Made by a program: the position numbers and the translations under genes
From: Thiomonas sp.
GTDB taxonomy: Bacteria; Pseudomonadota; Gammaproteobacteria; Burkholderiales; Burkholderiaceae_C
NCBI GenBank assembly: GCA_027311065.1
Contig: DAICZP010000031.1
Coordinates: 1 to 42,929, forward strand
Length of the DNA: 42,929 nucleotides
Direction: 5' to 3'
The notes under the pieces: model-generated
The model's input: the letters and a program-made list of their open reading frames with translations, nothing else
Database searches by the model: none
What the model was told of the DNA's origin: nothing
In this document: one piece after another, positions 33,578 to 42,211 of the stretch
How positions within the stretch are numbered: position 1 is the stretch's first letter
How the letters are laid out: each line of letters opens with the position of its first letter

Positions 33578-35051
33578 GCTCGCACCCGGGATTCCTGTCG
33601 GACCGCCGGTGCTCCCAGAGGGTGGCCGGCGGCTCGACATCTTCATCAACCAGGTGCAGTTGGGTACCTTGCATGAGGACAACGACCTGTGGACGCTGGC
33701 GTATTTGCCGCAGTGGGTGGCCCGGGCCGACAGCTTCGACCTATCGCCGGCACTGCCTCGCAGTCAGCTAGTGCATCGCGACGGCTCGACGCAGCGCCCG
33801 GTGCAGTGGTACTTCGACAACCTGCTGCCCGAGGACAAGTTGCGCGAGCGCATCGCGGCGGATGCTCGCCTGCGCAACCATGACGACGCATTTGCGCTGC
33901 TCGGGTATCTGGGCGCGGAGTCGGCGGGCTCGCTCACCTTGCTGCCGCCTGGAGAGTCCCCGCAGGCCAGCGCCGCCCTCAAGCCCTTGCCGTACGAGGA
34001 GCTGAGTCTGCGCATCCAGGGGCTGCCTCGCACGACACTCACGCGGGAGGCCCCGAAGCGGATGTCCCTGGCTGGCGCACAGCACAAGATGGTGGCGGTG
34101 CTCAAGGGCCTGGACATATATGAGCCGGTGGGCTCCACGGCCTCGACCCACATCCTCAAGCCCGACCATCCTGACAGAGACACCTACCCGGCGTCGGCCT
34201 ACCTGGAGTGGCTCACGATGCGACTAGCCTCAGCTGCGAAGCTGGCGACGCCGCCGGTGAAGCTGCTGCATGTGCCACAGCCGGTCTATGCCATCGAACG
34301 GTTCGACCGCGAGTTCGACAGTGCGGACCTCGCACCCGAGACCGCCGCAGCACCTCCTATCGTGCAACGGGTCCACGTCATCGACGGGTGCCAGTTGCTC
34401 AATAAATCGCGGATGTTTAAGTACGGCGTCAGCGTGGAGGTCCTGCGCGAGCTGTCGCAGGCATGTGCCGACACGCTGACCACGCCGGTGCGGCTGCTTC
34501 GGTGGCTGGTGTTCAACCTGTTGGTCGCCAACGACGATTGCCACCTGAAGAACCTTTCCTTCCTGGTCATGCCGGGCCGCGTAGACCTCTCTCCACACTA
34601 CGACCTCCTTGCCACCGGGGTCTATCACACCCGAGCCATTGCAGACGACCAGGGGCGCTGGCCGGCGGTACCTCTGGCCGTGCAGCTATCGCCGACGGTC
34701 ACACGTTTCGACCAGGTTACGCCCGAAGCGGTCTTGGCGGCCGCGGCCAAGCTGGGAGTGCCCGAAAAACTCGCGCTCAGGACCGTCCAGGAAGTCGTCA
34801 CGCGGGTCCTGGCTGCATTCGACGTCCAGTATGCCGAGCACAATCCGACCCAGGAGGGCTTGTTGGCTCAGTTGAAGGCCAAGGGCTCCCGGGCACTGAA
34901 GCTCGACACCCTGGACGAGCCGGCAGCCACTAGGCCGGACAACACGGCCGCACATGTCTCCGCGCCGGAGCAGGACGCCCTGCAGCTGAAGCTTCTTCGC
35001 GTGCTGCGGCACATCGTGCTGCCTGAGATGATTCCCCGCTTGCTGGCGTAG
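33570..35051 (+). CDS. hipA: HipA-like serine/threonine kinase toxin
   Basis: A 493-residue protein, longer than E. coli HipA (about 440). The N-terminal HipA-type domain (about residues 20-125) contains 'RPVQWYFDNLLPEDKLRERI'. The kinase part has 'MSLAGAQHKM', the ATP-binding lysine in 'THILKPDH', and the catalytic loop 'NDDCHLKN' at residues 321-328 followed by 'LSPHYDLL', all intact. HipA of E. coli phosphorylates glutamyl-tRNA synthetase and stops translation; other HipA proteins target different synthetases. The longer C-terminus (about residues 440-493) is Ala/Thr/Leu-rich. It looks functional, so loss of the antitoxin would be expected to halt growth; target not known. Confidence 0.93.
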   Translation: MSELAPGIPVGPPVLPEGGRRLDIFINQVQLGTLHEDNDLWTLAYLPQWVARADSFDLSPALPRSQLVHRDGSTQRPVQWYFDNLLPEDKLRERIAADARLRNHDDAFALLGYLGAESAGSLTLLPPGESPQASAALKPLPYEELSLRIQGLPRTTLTREAPKRMSLAGAQHKMVAVLKGLDIYEPVGSTASTHILKPDHPDRDTYPASAYLEWLTMRLASAAKLATPPVKLLHVPQPVYAIERFDREFDSADLAPETAAAPPIVQRVHVIDGCQLLNKSRMFKYGVSVEVLRELSQACADTLTTPVRLLRWLVFNLLVANDDCHLKNLSFLVMPGRVDLSPHYDLLATGVYHTRAIADDQGRWPAVPLAVQLSPTVTRFDQVTPEAVLAAAAKLGVPEKLALRTVQEVVTRVLAAFDVQYAEHNPTQEGLLAQLKAKGSRALKLDTLDEPAATRPDNTAAHVSAPEQDALQLKLLRVLRHIVLPEMIPRLLA

Positions 35052-35414
35052 AACCGCACGTCCCGCAGGCGCGACGGCCCACACCTCGCAAAAGCCGCTT
35101 TGCAAGTGCGCGAGAGGCGGGCCAGTCCGTGCCATGAGGGTCTTCCTGCCGGCACGGCAGCGGTAGTCACAGTAGCGAGTGGGAGCTTTATTCCCCGTGC
35201 CAATCCTCGTCGTCGGCGGCTGGTTCGAAGAGGTCACGCTGTTCGTGTAGCACCGACACTCCTTGGCCGGGCCGATATACCACCACAGCATTCACATCTA
35301 GCGCGGGCGTTTCGCGGCTCGGACGGCGCAACGGCCGAGGCTGCCGCCCGATTGACCCTCAGCAAATCTACCCCCTTGCTAGATATGCGCTAATTCATTG
35401 ATCTTGCTAAGTAA
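35052..35414. other. Right end of island without a supported gene
   Basis: About 360 bases between hipA and the right att copy. Frames are short and have no motif. The last 60 bases are AT-rich and contain CTTGCTA twice (near 35375 and 35404), which may be integrase arm sites or chance. Nothing else is seen. Confidence 0.4.
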
Positions 35415-35450
35415 TCACGCACGACCCACCAACGAAATCAAGGGGTTGCG
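35415..35450 (+). repeat. attR, right copy of 36-bp island repeat
   Basis: This is an exact copy of 24604-24639, including the last 17 bases of tRNA-Lys, without the rest of the tRNA. It marks the right end of the island. The stem of the terminator that follows begins inside it. Confidence 0.92.
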
Positions 35451-35478
35451 AGAGATCGCAACCCCTTTCGTCTTTTTT
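35440..35478 (+). terminator. Terminator at right island boundary
   Basis: A perfect 12-bp stem (35440-35451 and 35456-35467), loop GAGA, and a run of six T at 35473-35478. By its perfection it is likely the original terminator of tRNA-Lys, moved away from the gene by integration of the island. Confidence 0.85.
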
Positions 35479-35538
35479 GCGGAGCACTGGCGGGGCACTA
35501 GCCCTCAAGAGAAACGTCATCCGACGGCTTTTGATCCG

Positions 35539-36315
35539 TCAAATCGGCGCTGCCTGGACGCGCCACGCTTTCCTTTGGGCGGAGGCGACCAAGGCGACGA
35601 TCAGCCCGACAAACAGTGCGCTGGTTGTCATGGCGCCAAACCCGAGGCCGCCATGCCCCTTGGGCTGTGTGATCAGATCGCCCAGCGCCGCCCCGAAGGG
35701 ACGGGTAAGAATGTAGGCGATCCAGAACGTCGCGACACCGGCCCCGCCCTTGCGCCACGCCATGGCCGTCACGCCAATCAGCCCGCCAAAGACCAACGCG
35801 CCGCCGGCGAATCCCAGCCCCAGCGCCTCGGTGGCAAGATCACCTGCTGCAGTTCCGAGCGCGAACGTGCAAAGAATCGCCGCCCAGTAAAACGCCTCGC
35901 GCCGTGGCGTATTGACGCAATGAATCGAAAGCGTGTGCTCTGCGCGGTGCCAAACCGCGAAAATGCCTGCCAACAGTGCGGCGAAGACGGAGGTGCTGAT
36001 GTAGAGGCTGACGCCGAATCCATCGGTCAGCAAATCGGTGATCTGCGTCCCGGCAATGCTGACCAGGACGACAGTGACCCAATAAATCCATGGCGTATGG
36101 CGGTGGGTGCGTCCTTGCACGTACAGAGCGGCGGCAAGGAGCGCAGCGACGAGAGCACGTGTCGGCCCGGCGCCCCAGCCGGCGCTGACGGCGAGAAAGT
36201 CAGCGCCGGTTTCGCCGACTGTCGTGGAAAGAATCTTGATGACCCAGAACGCAAGCGTGAGTTCCGGGACTTTGTTGAGCAGGGATGTGCGGGACAGCGG
36301 TGCAATCGCGTTCAT
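35539..36315 (-). CDS. COG4705-type membrane protein
   Basis: A 258-residue membrane protein with about eight hydrophobic helices. The first part, 'KVPELTLAFWVIKILSTTVG' and 'ETGADFL', and the second half, 'TPRREAFYWAAILCTFALGT' and 'FWIAYILTRPFGAALGD', are the conserved parts of the uncharacterised membrane-anchored COG4705 family. The two halves look like internal repeats: 'KILSTTVGETGADFL' and 'TFALGTAAGDLATEALG'. In some bacteria such genes are linked to metal or oxidative stress; function is not established. It is the first core gene after the island. Confidence 0.87.
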   Translation of the reverse strand: MNAIAPLSRTSLLNKVPELTLAFWVIKILSTTVGETGADFLAVSAGWGAGPTRALVAALLAAALYVQGRTHRHTPWIYWVTVVLVSIAGTQITDLLTDGFGVSLYISTSVFAALLAGIFAVWHRAEHTLSIHCVNTPRREAFYWAAILCTFALGTAAGDLATEALGLGFAGGALVFGGLIGVTAMAWRKGGAGVATFWIAYILTRPFGAALGDLITQPKGHGGLGFGAMTTSALFVGLIVALVASAQRKAWRVQAAPI

Positions 36316-36336
36316 GGGAGGTCATTGAAACGTTGT

Positions 36337-36525
36337 TCATGGTGGTGGATTCAGGCGCGCGTCCAGGGGGTCCACCGCGACCCGGGCCTTCCGGATCGGG
36401 AGGACGCTGCAACACGCCACGCCGATTGCGCCAACCATGTCGAGCGGGAAATGCATAGCGACATGCTCGCTCCAGAGATGACAGAGACCCGGCACAACTG
36501 GGCGTGATCGAAATGCGTGAGCCAT
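36337..36525 (-). pseudogene. Possible PAP2 phosphatase remnant
   Basis: A short minus-strand frame contains 'HVAMHFPLDMVGAIGVA', which recalls the third motif of PAP2-type lipid phosphatases (SRxxxxxHxxxD) in the spacing of its His and Asp. The conserved Ser and Arg are missing and there is no N-terminal part. If real, it is a decayed C-terminal fragment. Chance similarity is quite possible. Confidence 0.25.
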
Positions 36526-36558
36526 CCTGACGCTGAATACGCCGGGGGCCAGCGTCGG

Positions 36559-36873
36559 TCAGTCCTTGTTCGGTCCTTCGACGCTGTTCTCCAGCACTTT
36601 GCCGCTCCGCGCGTCAACGCCAACTTCGCGCTCGCCCTGCGCGACTTTCAGGTCGAACGAATAGCGCAAGCCGCTGCCTCCCTGCTCCTTTTCGAGTTCC
36701 TCGTCGGCGATCCGGCCTCCCGGCACTGCCTGCAGAGCAATCTGTCGCGCCTGCTCGAGAGATACCTTGGCGTTCCTGGCGTACTGTTGGCCGTCGAACG
36801 CCTGGGCAGCTGTCACGGTGCCCAGCGCGGAAAGCGCCGCCGCGGCAGCGATAATGATGTGCTTTGCCTTCAT
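36559..36873 (-). CDS. Exported PepSY-domain protein
   Basis: A 104-residue protein. The signal peptide ends near 'VTAAQA' (residue 25). The mature part is a single PepSY domain: 'NAKVSLEQARQIALQAVPGG' and 'EELEKEQGGSGLRYSFDLKV', then 'VGVDARSGKVLENSVE'. AGGAG seven bases before the ATG supports the start at 36873. Single PepSY proteins are often next to two-component regulators and may inhibit proteases or sense metals; here no such neighbour is present, the nearest being a cyclic di-GMP enzyme. Confidence 0.88.
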   Translation of the reverse strand: MKAKHIIIAAAAALSALGTVTAAQAFDGQQYARNAKVSLEQARQIALQAVPGGRIADEELEKEQGGSGLRYSFDLKVAQGEREVGVDARSGKVLENSVEGPNKD

Positions 36874-37027
36874 ATGCAAACTCCTGTGCGTGAGGATGGA
36901 TGGGCCCCGATTCGCGCGGGGAGCACCTCGCAGTGCGTAAACAGGAGTATTCGCGGCGAGATTTAGGCGCGGCATAGCGCCAGCGGCCGCGCAGCAGCGT
37001 CCCCGCGGCGAATGCTTCGACCCTCGC

Positions 37028-40024
37028 TCAGGCGGTGGCGCGCGGCGCCGCAGCGCTTGCCCGGTCGACATCGATGCGACCGCGAAGCCAATGCTCCATC
37101 GGTGTGGAGCGCGAGAAGTGCCAACCCTGCATGCTCTCGCAGCCAACGGATTGCAGCCATTCCACCTGCGAGCGGGTCTCCACACCCTCAGCGACCAGAC
37201 GCAAGCCAAGTTGACGCGCCATCGCGACGATCATGCGCACAATGGTGGCGTCACCCTCATCGTCTGGAAGATCGTCGACAAAGCTCCGGTCAATTTTGAG
37301 CTCGCTGATGGGTAAACGCTGCAGGTAGCGCAGGCTCGAATAGCCGGTTCCAAAATCATCAATGGAAATCTGGATTCCCATGTGCGTGAGTGCCGTCAGC
37401 AGCGAGCAGGTGACCTCGAGGTCATGGATGAAAAGACTTTCGGTCACTTCGAAAACAAGACGCTCCGGGGGGGCGCCGGTTCGCTGCAGTATTTCTCGCA
37501 CCATCGGCAGGAAATCTTCGTCTTGCAGTTGCTTGACGCTGATGTTGACGGACATGCTCTGTTCGCATCCGGCACGCGTGAGCGTGGCCAGGACCGCGCA
37601 AGCCTGCTCAAGCACCCATGCGCCAATAGGAACGATGGAGCCATTATCCTCAGCAATCGGGATGAATTTCGAAGGTTCAACCGCCCCCAGCTGGGGATGA
37701 TCCCACCGGAGCAGGCATTCTCCTCCCGTCACGCGCCCGTCTGGAGACGTCTGGCTCTGGATTTCAATGCGCAATTCCTGTCGTTCGAGGGCCTGCCGCA
37801 GTCCATGATCCAGCAGCAGTGTGCGCTGTGCCTCCCCCTGCATGGCCAACTCGAACAGCGCCGTACGATTGCGTCCCGCTGCCTTGGCCCGGTACATCGC
37901 AATGTCGGCCTGGGTCAATACTTCGTCCACCGAGGGCGCGCCGTTCGCGAAGATGGAGATGCCGATGCTGGCTGAAACCGCATAGCTCACGTGTTCGACC
38001 TCGATCGGACTGGAAAGCAGGGTCAGAACCAGCGTTGCGACGTCCAATGCCTGCGCGGCAGCACCGCCGGCTGATGGACTGAGGTCGCCAAGCAGAATGA
38101 CAAACTCGTCGCCGCCGAGACGCGCGACGGTGTCCGCGTCCCGCATGGCTGTGCCGAGGCGCTGGGCGACCTGGACAAGGACCTTGTCCCCCTGTGCGTG
38201 TCCCCGGGCATCATTGATCTGCTTGAATCGATCCAGATCGACAAACAGCACCGCGCCCGAGACCCGCACCCGCGCAGTCTGGGTGATGGCCATGCGCAGG
38301 CGGTCCATCAACAGTGCGCGATTCGGAAGGCCGGTCAGAGTATCGTAGTAAGCCAGACTTCTGGTACGTTCCTCGGCCTGTTTGCGCTCCGTGATGTCCT
38401 GGATGTAGCCGTGCCACAAGACGCTGCCGTCCTCCAGAGCTTGCGGTTGTGCCTCCCCCCGCAGCCATCGGACGCCTGACGCCGGCAGTCGGACGCGATA
38501 CTCGAGCTGCCAAGGACGCAAGGTTTCGGCCGAGATCCTGATGTTCTGCAACACCGCGTCCAGGTCTTCCGGGAGAATTCGCTCGCGAATGCGCGAGGTA
38601 TCGTGCCTCGCCTCTTCAGAGGAGACACCATAGATGCGCTCGATGCCGTCGCTGGAGAAAGGAAAACAGGATTTTCCATCGGGATCGCGCTTGTACTGGT
38701 ACAGCATTCCGGGAACGTGTTGCGCGAGGTTCCGAAGGAGCGCCGACTGCTCGCTCAACGCGCGCTGCAGCGCATCACGCTGCGTGACATCCCGGAACAC
38801 CGTGCTCGACACCGGTGTTCCGTCCATCGACTCGAAAATCGCCGACGCAACTTCGGCCTCGAACAGACTGCCGTCACGTCGCCGCATGCGAAGCTGGCCT
38901 CGCACCCCCCCGCTGACGTTGCGATCTCTCAGAAGACGTGCAAGACGGACATCCGACACGTCGAAAATGTCTTCCCGTCGCATCCGGTTGAGTTCGGCCC
39001 TTTCGTAGCCAAGACAATGCGCGGCCGCCGGGTTGGCCAGAAAAAACTCTCCGGTGCGTGGACTTCCCATCAGCAGGCCGTCGAGCATATGGTCGATCAA
39101 GCCGACCTGCATGCGATACGCACGCTCCCGCGAGTGCTCTACCTCGCTCACGTCGATCAGGACCATGATCAATCGATCGAGATCGCCGTCCTTGAAGGTC
39201 GAGAAGTTCACGTGAAGCCGGCGGTCGAGGGTGTTGAAGGTGCTTCGCCGCACGGTCGCGCTCATTGCCTGCGGCTGCCCGGTGCGCAGGCACAGCATGG
39301 CGCAGTCGTAGATTCCGGACTCACGCCATGAGGCGATGTGATGAATGTTCTGCGCCAGCAACTCAACCTCGGTGCCCCCGGTGATACGACGCATGGCCTG
39401 GTTGAGAAGGATGCAATCGCCATCCTCGTTGTACATGGCGATACCGCTTGTCGTATGGTGAGCAATCGCCTCCACGAGTGAGCGCTGTGCACTCGCCGTC
39501 TGCTGGGCGGCAAGCAGCCGCACCGACAGGTTCCGATACTCGATCAACCGGATGACCTGATTCGCCAGCAGACGAAGGATGCGCTGTTCCGCTGCACCGA
39601 ACTCGCGCGGCTCGGTATCCAGCACGCACAAGGTTCCAAGGGGATTGCCCTTGCGGGTGATCAGTGGAGCCCCGGCGTAAAAGCGCACCCGGGGGTCCGA
39701 CACCACCAGTGGGTTCTGTTGAAACCGTGAATCGTCATGGGCGTCGTGGACGACCATCACGTCCGAGATCTGGCGAATGGCGGCATCGCAGAACGCGATT
39801 TCCCGCGGGGTTTCGCGCAAATCGCAGCCCTGCGCGGACTTGAACCACTGGCGGGACGCGTCCAGCAAACTGACGAACGAAATCGGCATGCCGAAAACAA
39901 TCGAGGCAATCGACGTGATCTCATCGAATGCCGCTTCCGGATCGCTGTCCAGGATGCGCAGGTCATGCAGTTCCGCAAGACGCGCTTCTTCATTCCAGTC
40001 TGCCATGTTGTCATGCTCGGGCAT
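37028..40024 (-). CDS. GAF-PAS-GGDEF-EAL cyclic di-GMP regulator
   Basis: A 998-residue cytoplasmic protein with no membrane segment. A GAF domain is at about residues 20-170 ('FDEITSIASIVFGMPISFVS'). Three PAS domains follow to about residue 555. The GGDEF domain (about 560-730) has an intact 'LGGDEF' near residue 637, with RxxD ('RDAD') five residues before it as inhibitory site. The EAL domain (about 745-990) has 'GGECLLRW' in place of the usual EALLRW, and the catalytic 'DDFGTG' and 'VAEGVET' are intact. It may both make and break down cyclic di-GMP; the ligands of GAF and PAS are not known. The ATG at 40024, with GAAGG, is preferred to 40108. Confidence 0.92.
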   Translation of the reverse strand: MPEHDNMADWNEEARLAELHDLRILDSDPEAAFDEITSIASIVFGMPISFVSLLDASRQWFKSAQGCDLRETPREIAFCDAAIRQISDVMVVHDAHDDSRFQQNPLVVSDPRVRFYAGAPLITRKGNPLGTLCVLDTEPREFGAAEQRILRLLANQVIRLIEYRNLSVRLLAAQQTASAQRSLVEAIAHHTTSGIAMYNEDGDCILLNQAMRRITGGTEVELLAQNIHHIASWRESGIYDCAMLCLRTGQPQAMSATVRRSTFNTLDRRLHVNFSTFKDGDLDRLIMVLIDVSEVEHSRERAYRMQVGLIDHMLDGLLMGSPRTGEFFLANPAAAHCLGYERAELNRMRREDIFDVSDVRLARLLRDRNVSGGVRGQLRMRRRDGSLFEAEVASAIFESMDGTPVSSTVFRDVTQRDALQRALSEQSALLRNLAQHVPGMLYQYKRDPDGKSCFPFSSDGIERIYGVSSEEARHDTSRIRERILPEDLDAVLQNIRISAETLRPWQLEYRVRLPASGVRWLRGEAQPQALEDGSVLWHGYIQDITERKQAEERTRSLAYYDTLTGLPNRALLMDRLRMAITQTARVRVSGAVLFVDLDRFKQINDARGHAQGDKVLVQVAQRLGTAMRDADTVARLGGDEFVILLGDLSPSAGGAAAQALDVATLVLTLLSSPIEVEHVSYAVSASIGISIFANGAPSVDEVLTQADIAMYRAKAAGRNRTALFELAMQGEAQRTLLLDHGLRQALERQELRIEIQSQTSPDGRVTGGECLLRWDHPQLGAVEPSKFIPIAEDNGSIVPIGAWVLEQACAVLATLTRAGCEQSMSVNISVKQLQDEDFLPMVREILQRTGAPPERLVFEVTESLFIHDLEVTCSLLTALTHMGIQISIDDFGTGYSSLRYLQRLPISELKIDRSFVDDLPDDEGDATIVRMIVAMARQLGLRLVAEGVETRSQVEWLQSVGCESMQGWHFSRSTPMEHWLRGRIDVDRASAAAPRATA

Positions 40025-40257
40025 GGACGCACCTTCGAGGTGTTCGCTCTGTGCTGTGTTGAAAACCACTTCCTGGTTTTTACCACCCACGCCGATTCCC
40101 CGTCGCACAAATTAACAAGCCCGGTCTGATATCGGATAATGATGGACACACGCGGGGCATTGCGTGTAGGGAACACAGAAATGGCGGGCTCCAACCCGCC
40201 CGCCGGCGGCAGCGTGACGCTTTCAAAAAGCTTGACGCACCGACTCCGTCGCGCGCT

Positions 40258-40833
40258 TCAGCGGCTGAAGTGCGCGTGCAGCGTCGTGACAATGTCCGGC
40301 AAGGCGTCAGCAATTTCCTCTTGCTGATCTGCCGTCAAGTCGAGACGCTCGAGTTCCTCCCAGCCTTCGTCGGTGCCGTAGAGAAAAATCGGACCCAACA
40401 AATCCTTGAGGTCGTCCGGCAGCGACTCGAAGACCTTGTCTTGCAAGCGCAAGCCCATCACGAATCCGTGACACCAATCGTCCATGACCGTCACGGGTTC
40501 CGCATCGTCGTCTTCGCCTTGCGACTGGAACAACACCGGCTGATAGTCCTCCGGGACTTCATCCAGCGTCCTTGCAATGCTTTCCCAATGCGCAGCGATC
40601 AAGCCAAGCAGTTCCTGCTCTTGTCCGGTGTTCTTGAACACCGGTCGGGCTTCGCCGTCGTCCAGATCCCAGATCCACGGCAGCAACGTCTCCAGGGCAC
40701 CGGAATCGGGCAAGACCTGCGCCGCCGTCATGAACCCGTCCATGGTCGAGATGTCCATCACGTTCTCCGGCGTCATGTTGCTCATGAGCAAATCCGCGAG
40801 GCGCTCGAGATTGGTTTCGTCAGTCGTGGTCAT
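40258..40833 (-). CDS. UPF0149 (YecA/YgfB-like) protein
   Basis: A 191-residue acidic soluble protein. 'MSNMTPENVMDISTMDGFMT' and 'VMDDWCHGFVMGL' are the conserved parts of the YecA/UPF0149 family, with the typical 'D.W..GF..G' motif. No SEC-C metal-binding tail is present. Structures of relatives are all-helical, but a biochemical function is not established. The start at 40833 is the first ATG that fits the family; the frame extends upstream to 41088 into the next gene. A GC-rich inverted repeat at 40182-40205 (GGCGGGC and GCCCGCC) could be a weak terminator. Confidence 0.85.
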   Translation of the reverse strand: MTTTDETNLERLADLLMSNMTPENVMDISTMDGFMTAAQVLPDSGALETLLPWIWDLDDGEARPVFKNTGQEQELLGLIAAHWESIARTLDEVPEDYQPVLFQSQGEDDDAEPVTVMDDWCHGFVMGLRLQDKVFESLPDDLKDLLGPIFLYGTDEGWEELERLDLTADQQEEIADALPDIVTTLHAHFSR

Positions 40834-40936
40834 GGCCGTATGATCATTGCGTTTGCGATGCCAGTTTGATCGCGCGGCGCCATGATATTGAAACGCTGAA
40901 GCGGCGATCCAAAAAAAAATGCCTCGGGCTGTCAAA

Positions 40937-42211
40937 TCACCGCAACCCTTCAGGCTGTTCCACGACATTCTCGTCCCGGAACCCCGCATCGCGTTTGCGC
41001 ACATCATCGCCAAGCCTGGCTTGGTACAGGTACAGATAGGCACCCTGAAACGCCGCACCAAGCAGGAATGGCGCAGCAAGCCAGCCACTATCCATCATCA
41101 TGCCGGCGAGCAGCGGGCCCACCGAGCGCGGAATCTGGCGCGAGATCGCCGTCACGGCTCCGGCAAAGCCACGCCGCTGGTTACGCACCAGCCGCGCCGT
41201 CACCGCAGCACGAAGCCCATTCGTGCTGCGGTTCAGGGTCTTGTTCAGCAAATACGCAGCCATGGCCCAGGCTGGAGCTGGTGCCAGGGGCATCAAGACC
41301 AGTGCGACCAATGCGGCCACGCGCAACGGCACGATCGTCCCCATCAAGCCAAACCTCGACGTCAGGCGTGCACCCAGCTGCGTGCTCAGCGCCGCGGCAA
41401 TGAAGCCGCCCGCCATCAGCGGTGCAATCTGGGCCGGCCCCAATCCGAATCGCGTTGCAAACCAATACGACACCAGTGGTCCCGACAACCCGATGCCAGC
41501 GCCTTGCAGCAAGTTCACCAGGCCGAGACTTCGCAGACGGACATTTTCACGCCGTCTCACGGCATGTTCGTCCGCGTGCGTGGGCCCTTCCTGCCTCACC
41601 TCGAACGAGTGGCGGTCGCGCGCAAGCGCGACGCAGATCAGGGCCGCGGTCGCGAACACCAGCGCGAGCGGGAACACCGGAGCATAGGCCTCGGCAGGCA
41701 GGGCTCCGGCCTGACGTCCCAACGCCGGAATCGCGCCGAGTGTGGCGCCAAGCGCCATTCCGGCGAAACCGAAGCTGGAATTAATGCTCAGTACGCGGGT
41801 CAATTTTTCAGACTGTTTCAGGCCCTGCGTCAGCCAGGCGTGTTCGATGGATGCAAACGGCCCGGCCGAGCCGTTGGCCCCACGCCCGAAACCGCCAGCA
41901 ATCGCCGCAGCGGCCAGCACCGATGCAGATCGATCAAACGTTGCAGCGGCGCAACACAGTACATAGAGGGCCTCATACCCCAGCAAAAATCGCTTTCGTC
42001 CCCAGCGGTCGCTCGCCGCGCCCGCCAAAGTCAGAACAACTGCGAGCGCAAGTCCACCCGCCAGCACCCCGCCGATGTGTGACGCACTCCAGCCGCTGGC
42101 ACGCAGGTACAAAGCGAAGTCGGCTGCAAGAACGCCTTGCGCCACGCTGCGCGACAGTCGCGCCGCCAGCAACAGGCGCACATCACGCGTAGGAATGGGT
42201 CGTGCGTTCAT
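40937..42211 (-). CDS. MFS transporter
   Basis: A 424-residue protein with about 12 membrane helices and the major facilitator motif A, 'DRWGRKRFL', after helix 2. 'NKTLNRSTNGLRAAVTARLV' in the second half repeats the loop region between the halves. The central loop ('VRQEGPTHADEHAVRRRENV') is hydrophilic. The direction of transport and substrate cannot be told; drug or sugar efflux types are both possible. Its start overlaps the stop of the esterase gene by 29 bases, which suggests one operon. A run of A at 40912-40919 (T on the minus strand) near its stop may act in termination. Confidence 0.88.
   Translation of the reverse strand: MNARPIPTRDVRLLLAARLSRSVAQGVLAADFALYLRASGWSASHIGGVLAGGLALAVVLTLAGAASDRWGRKRFLLGYEALYVLCCAAATFDRSASVLAAAAIAGGFGRGANGSAGPFASIEHAWLTQGLKQSEKLTRVLSINSSFGFAGMALGATLGAIPALGRQAGALPAEAYAPVFPLALVFATAALICVALARDRHSFEVRQEGPTHADEHAVRRRENVRLRSLGLVNLLQGAGIGLSGPLVSYWFATRFGLGPAQIAPLMAGGFIAAALSTQLGARLTSRFGLMGTIVPLRVAALVALVLMPLAPAPAWAMAAYLLNKTLNRSTNGLRAAVTARLVRNQRRGFAGAVTAISRQIPRSVGPLLAGMMMDSGWLAAPFLLGAAFQGAYLYLYQARLGDDVRKRDAGFRDENVVEQPEGLR

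Noticed and set aside
35398-36507. A plus-strand open frame of about 370 codons across the right att site
   Set aside because: It is antisense to the COG4705 gene over most of its length and is Arg/Asp-rich without motifs.
40919-42082. A plus-strand open frame opposite the MFS gene
   Set aside because: Arg/Gln-rich shadow of a clear membrane transporter.
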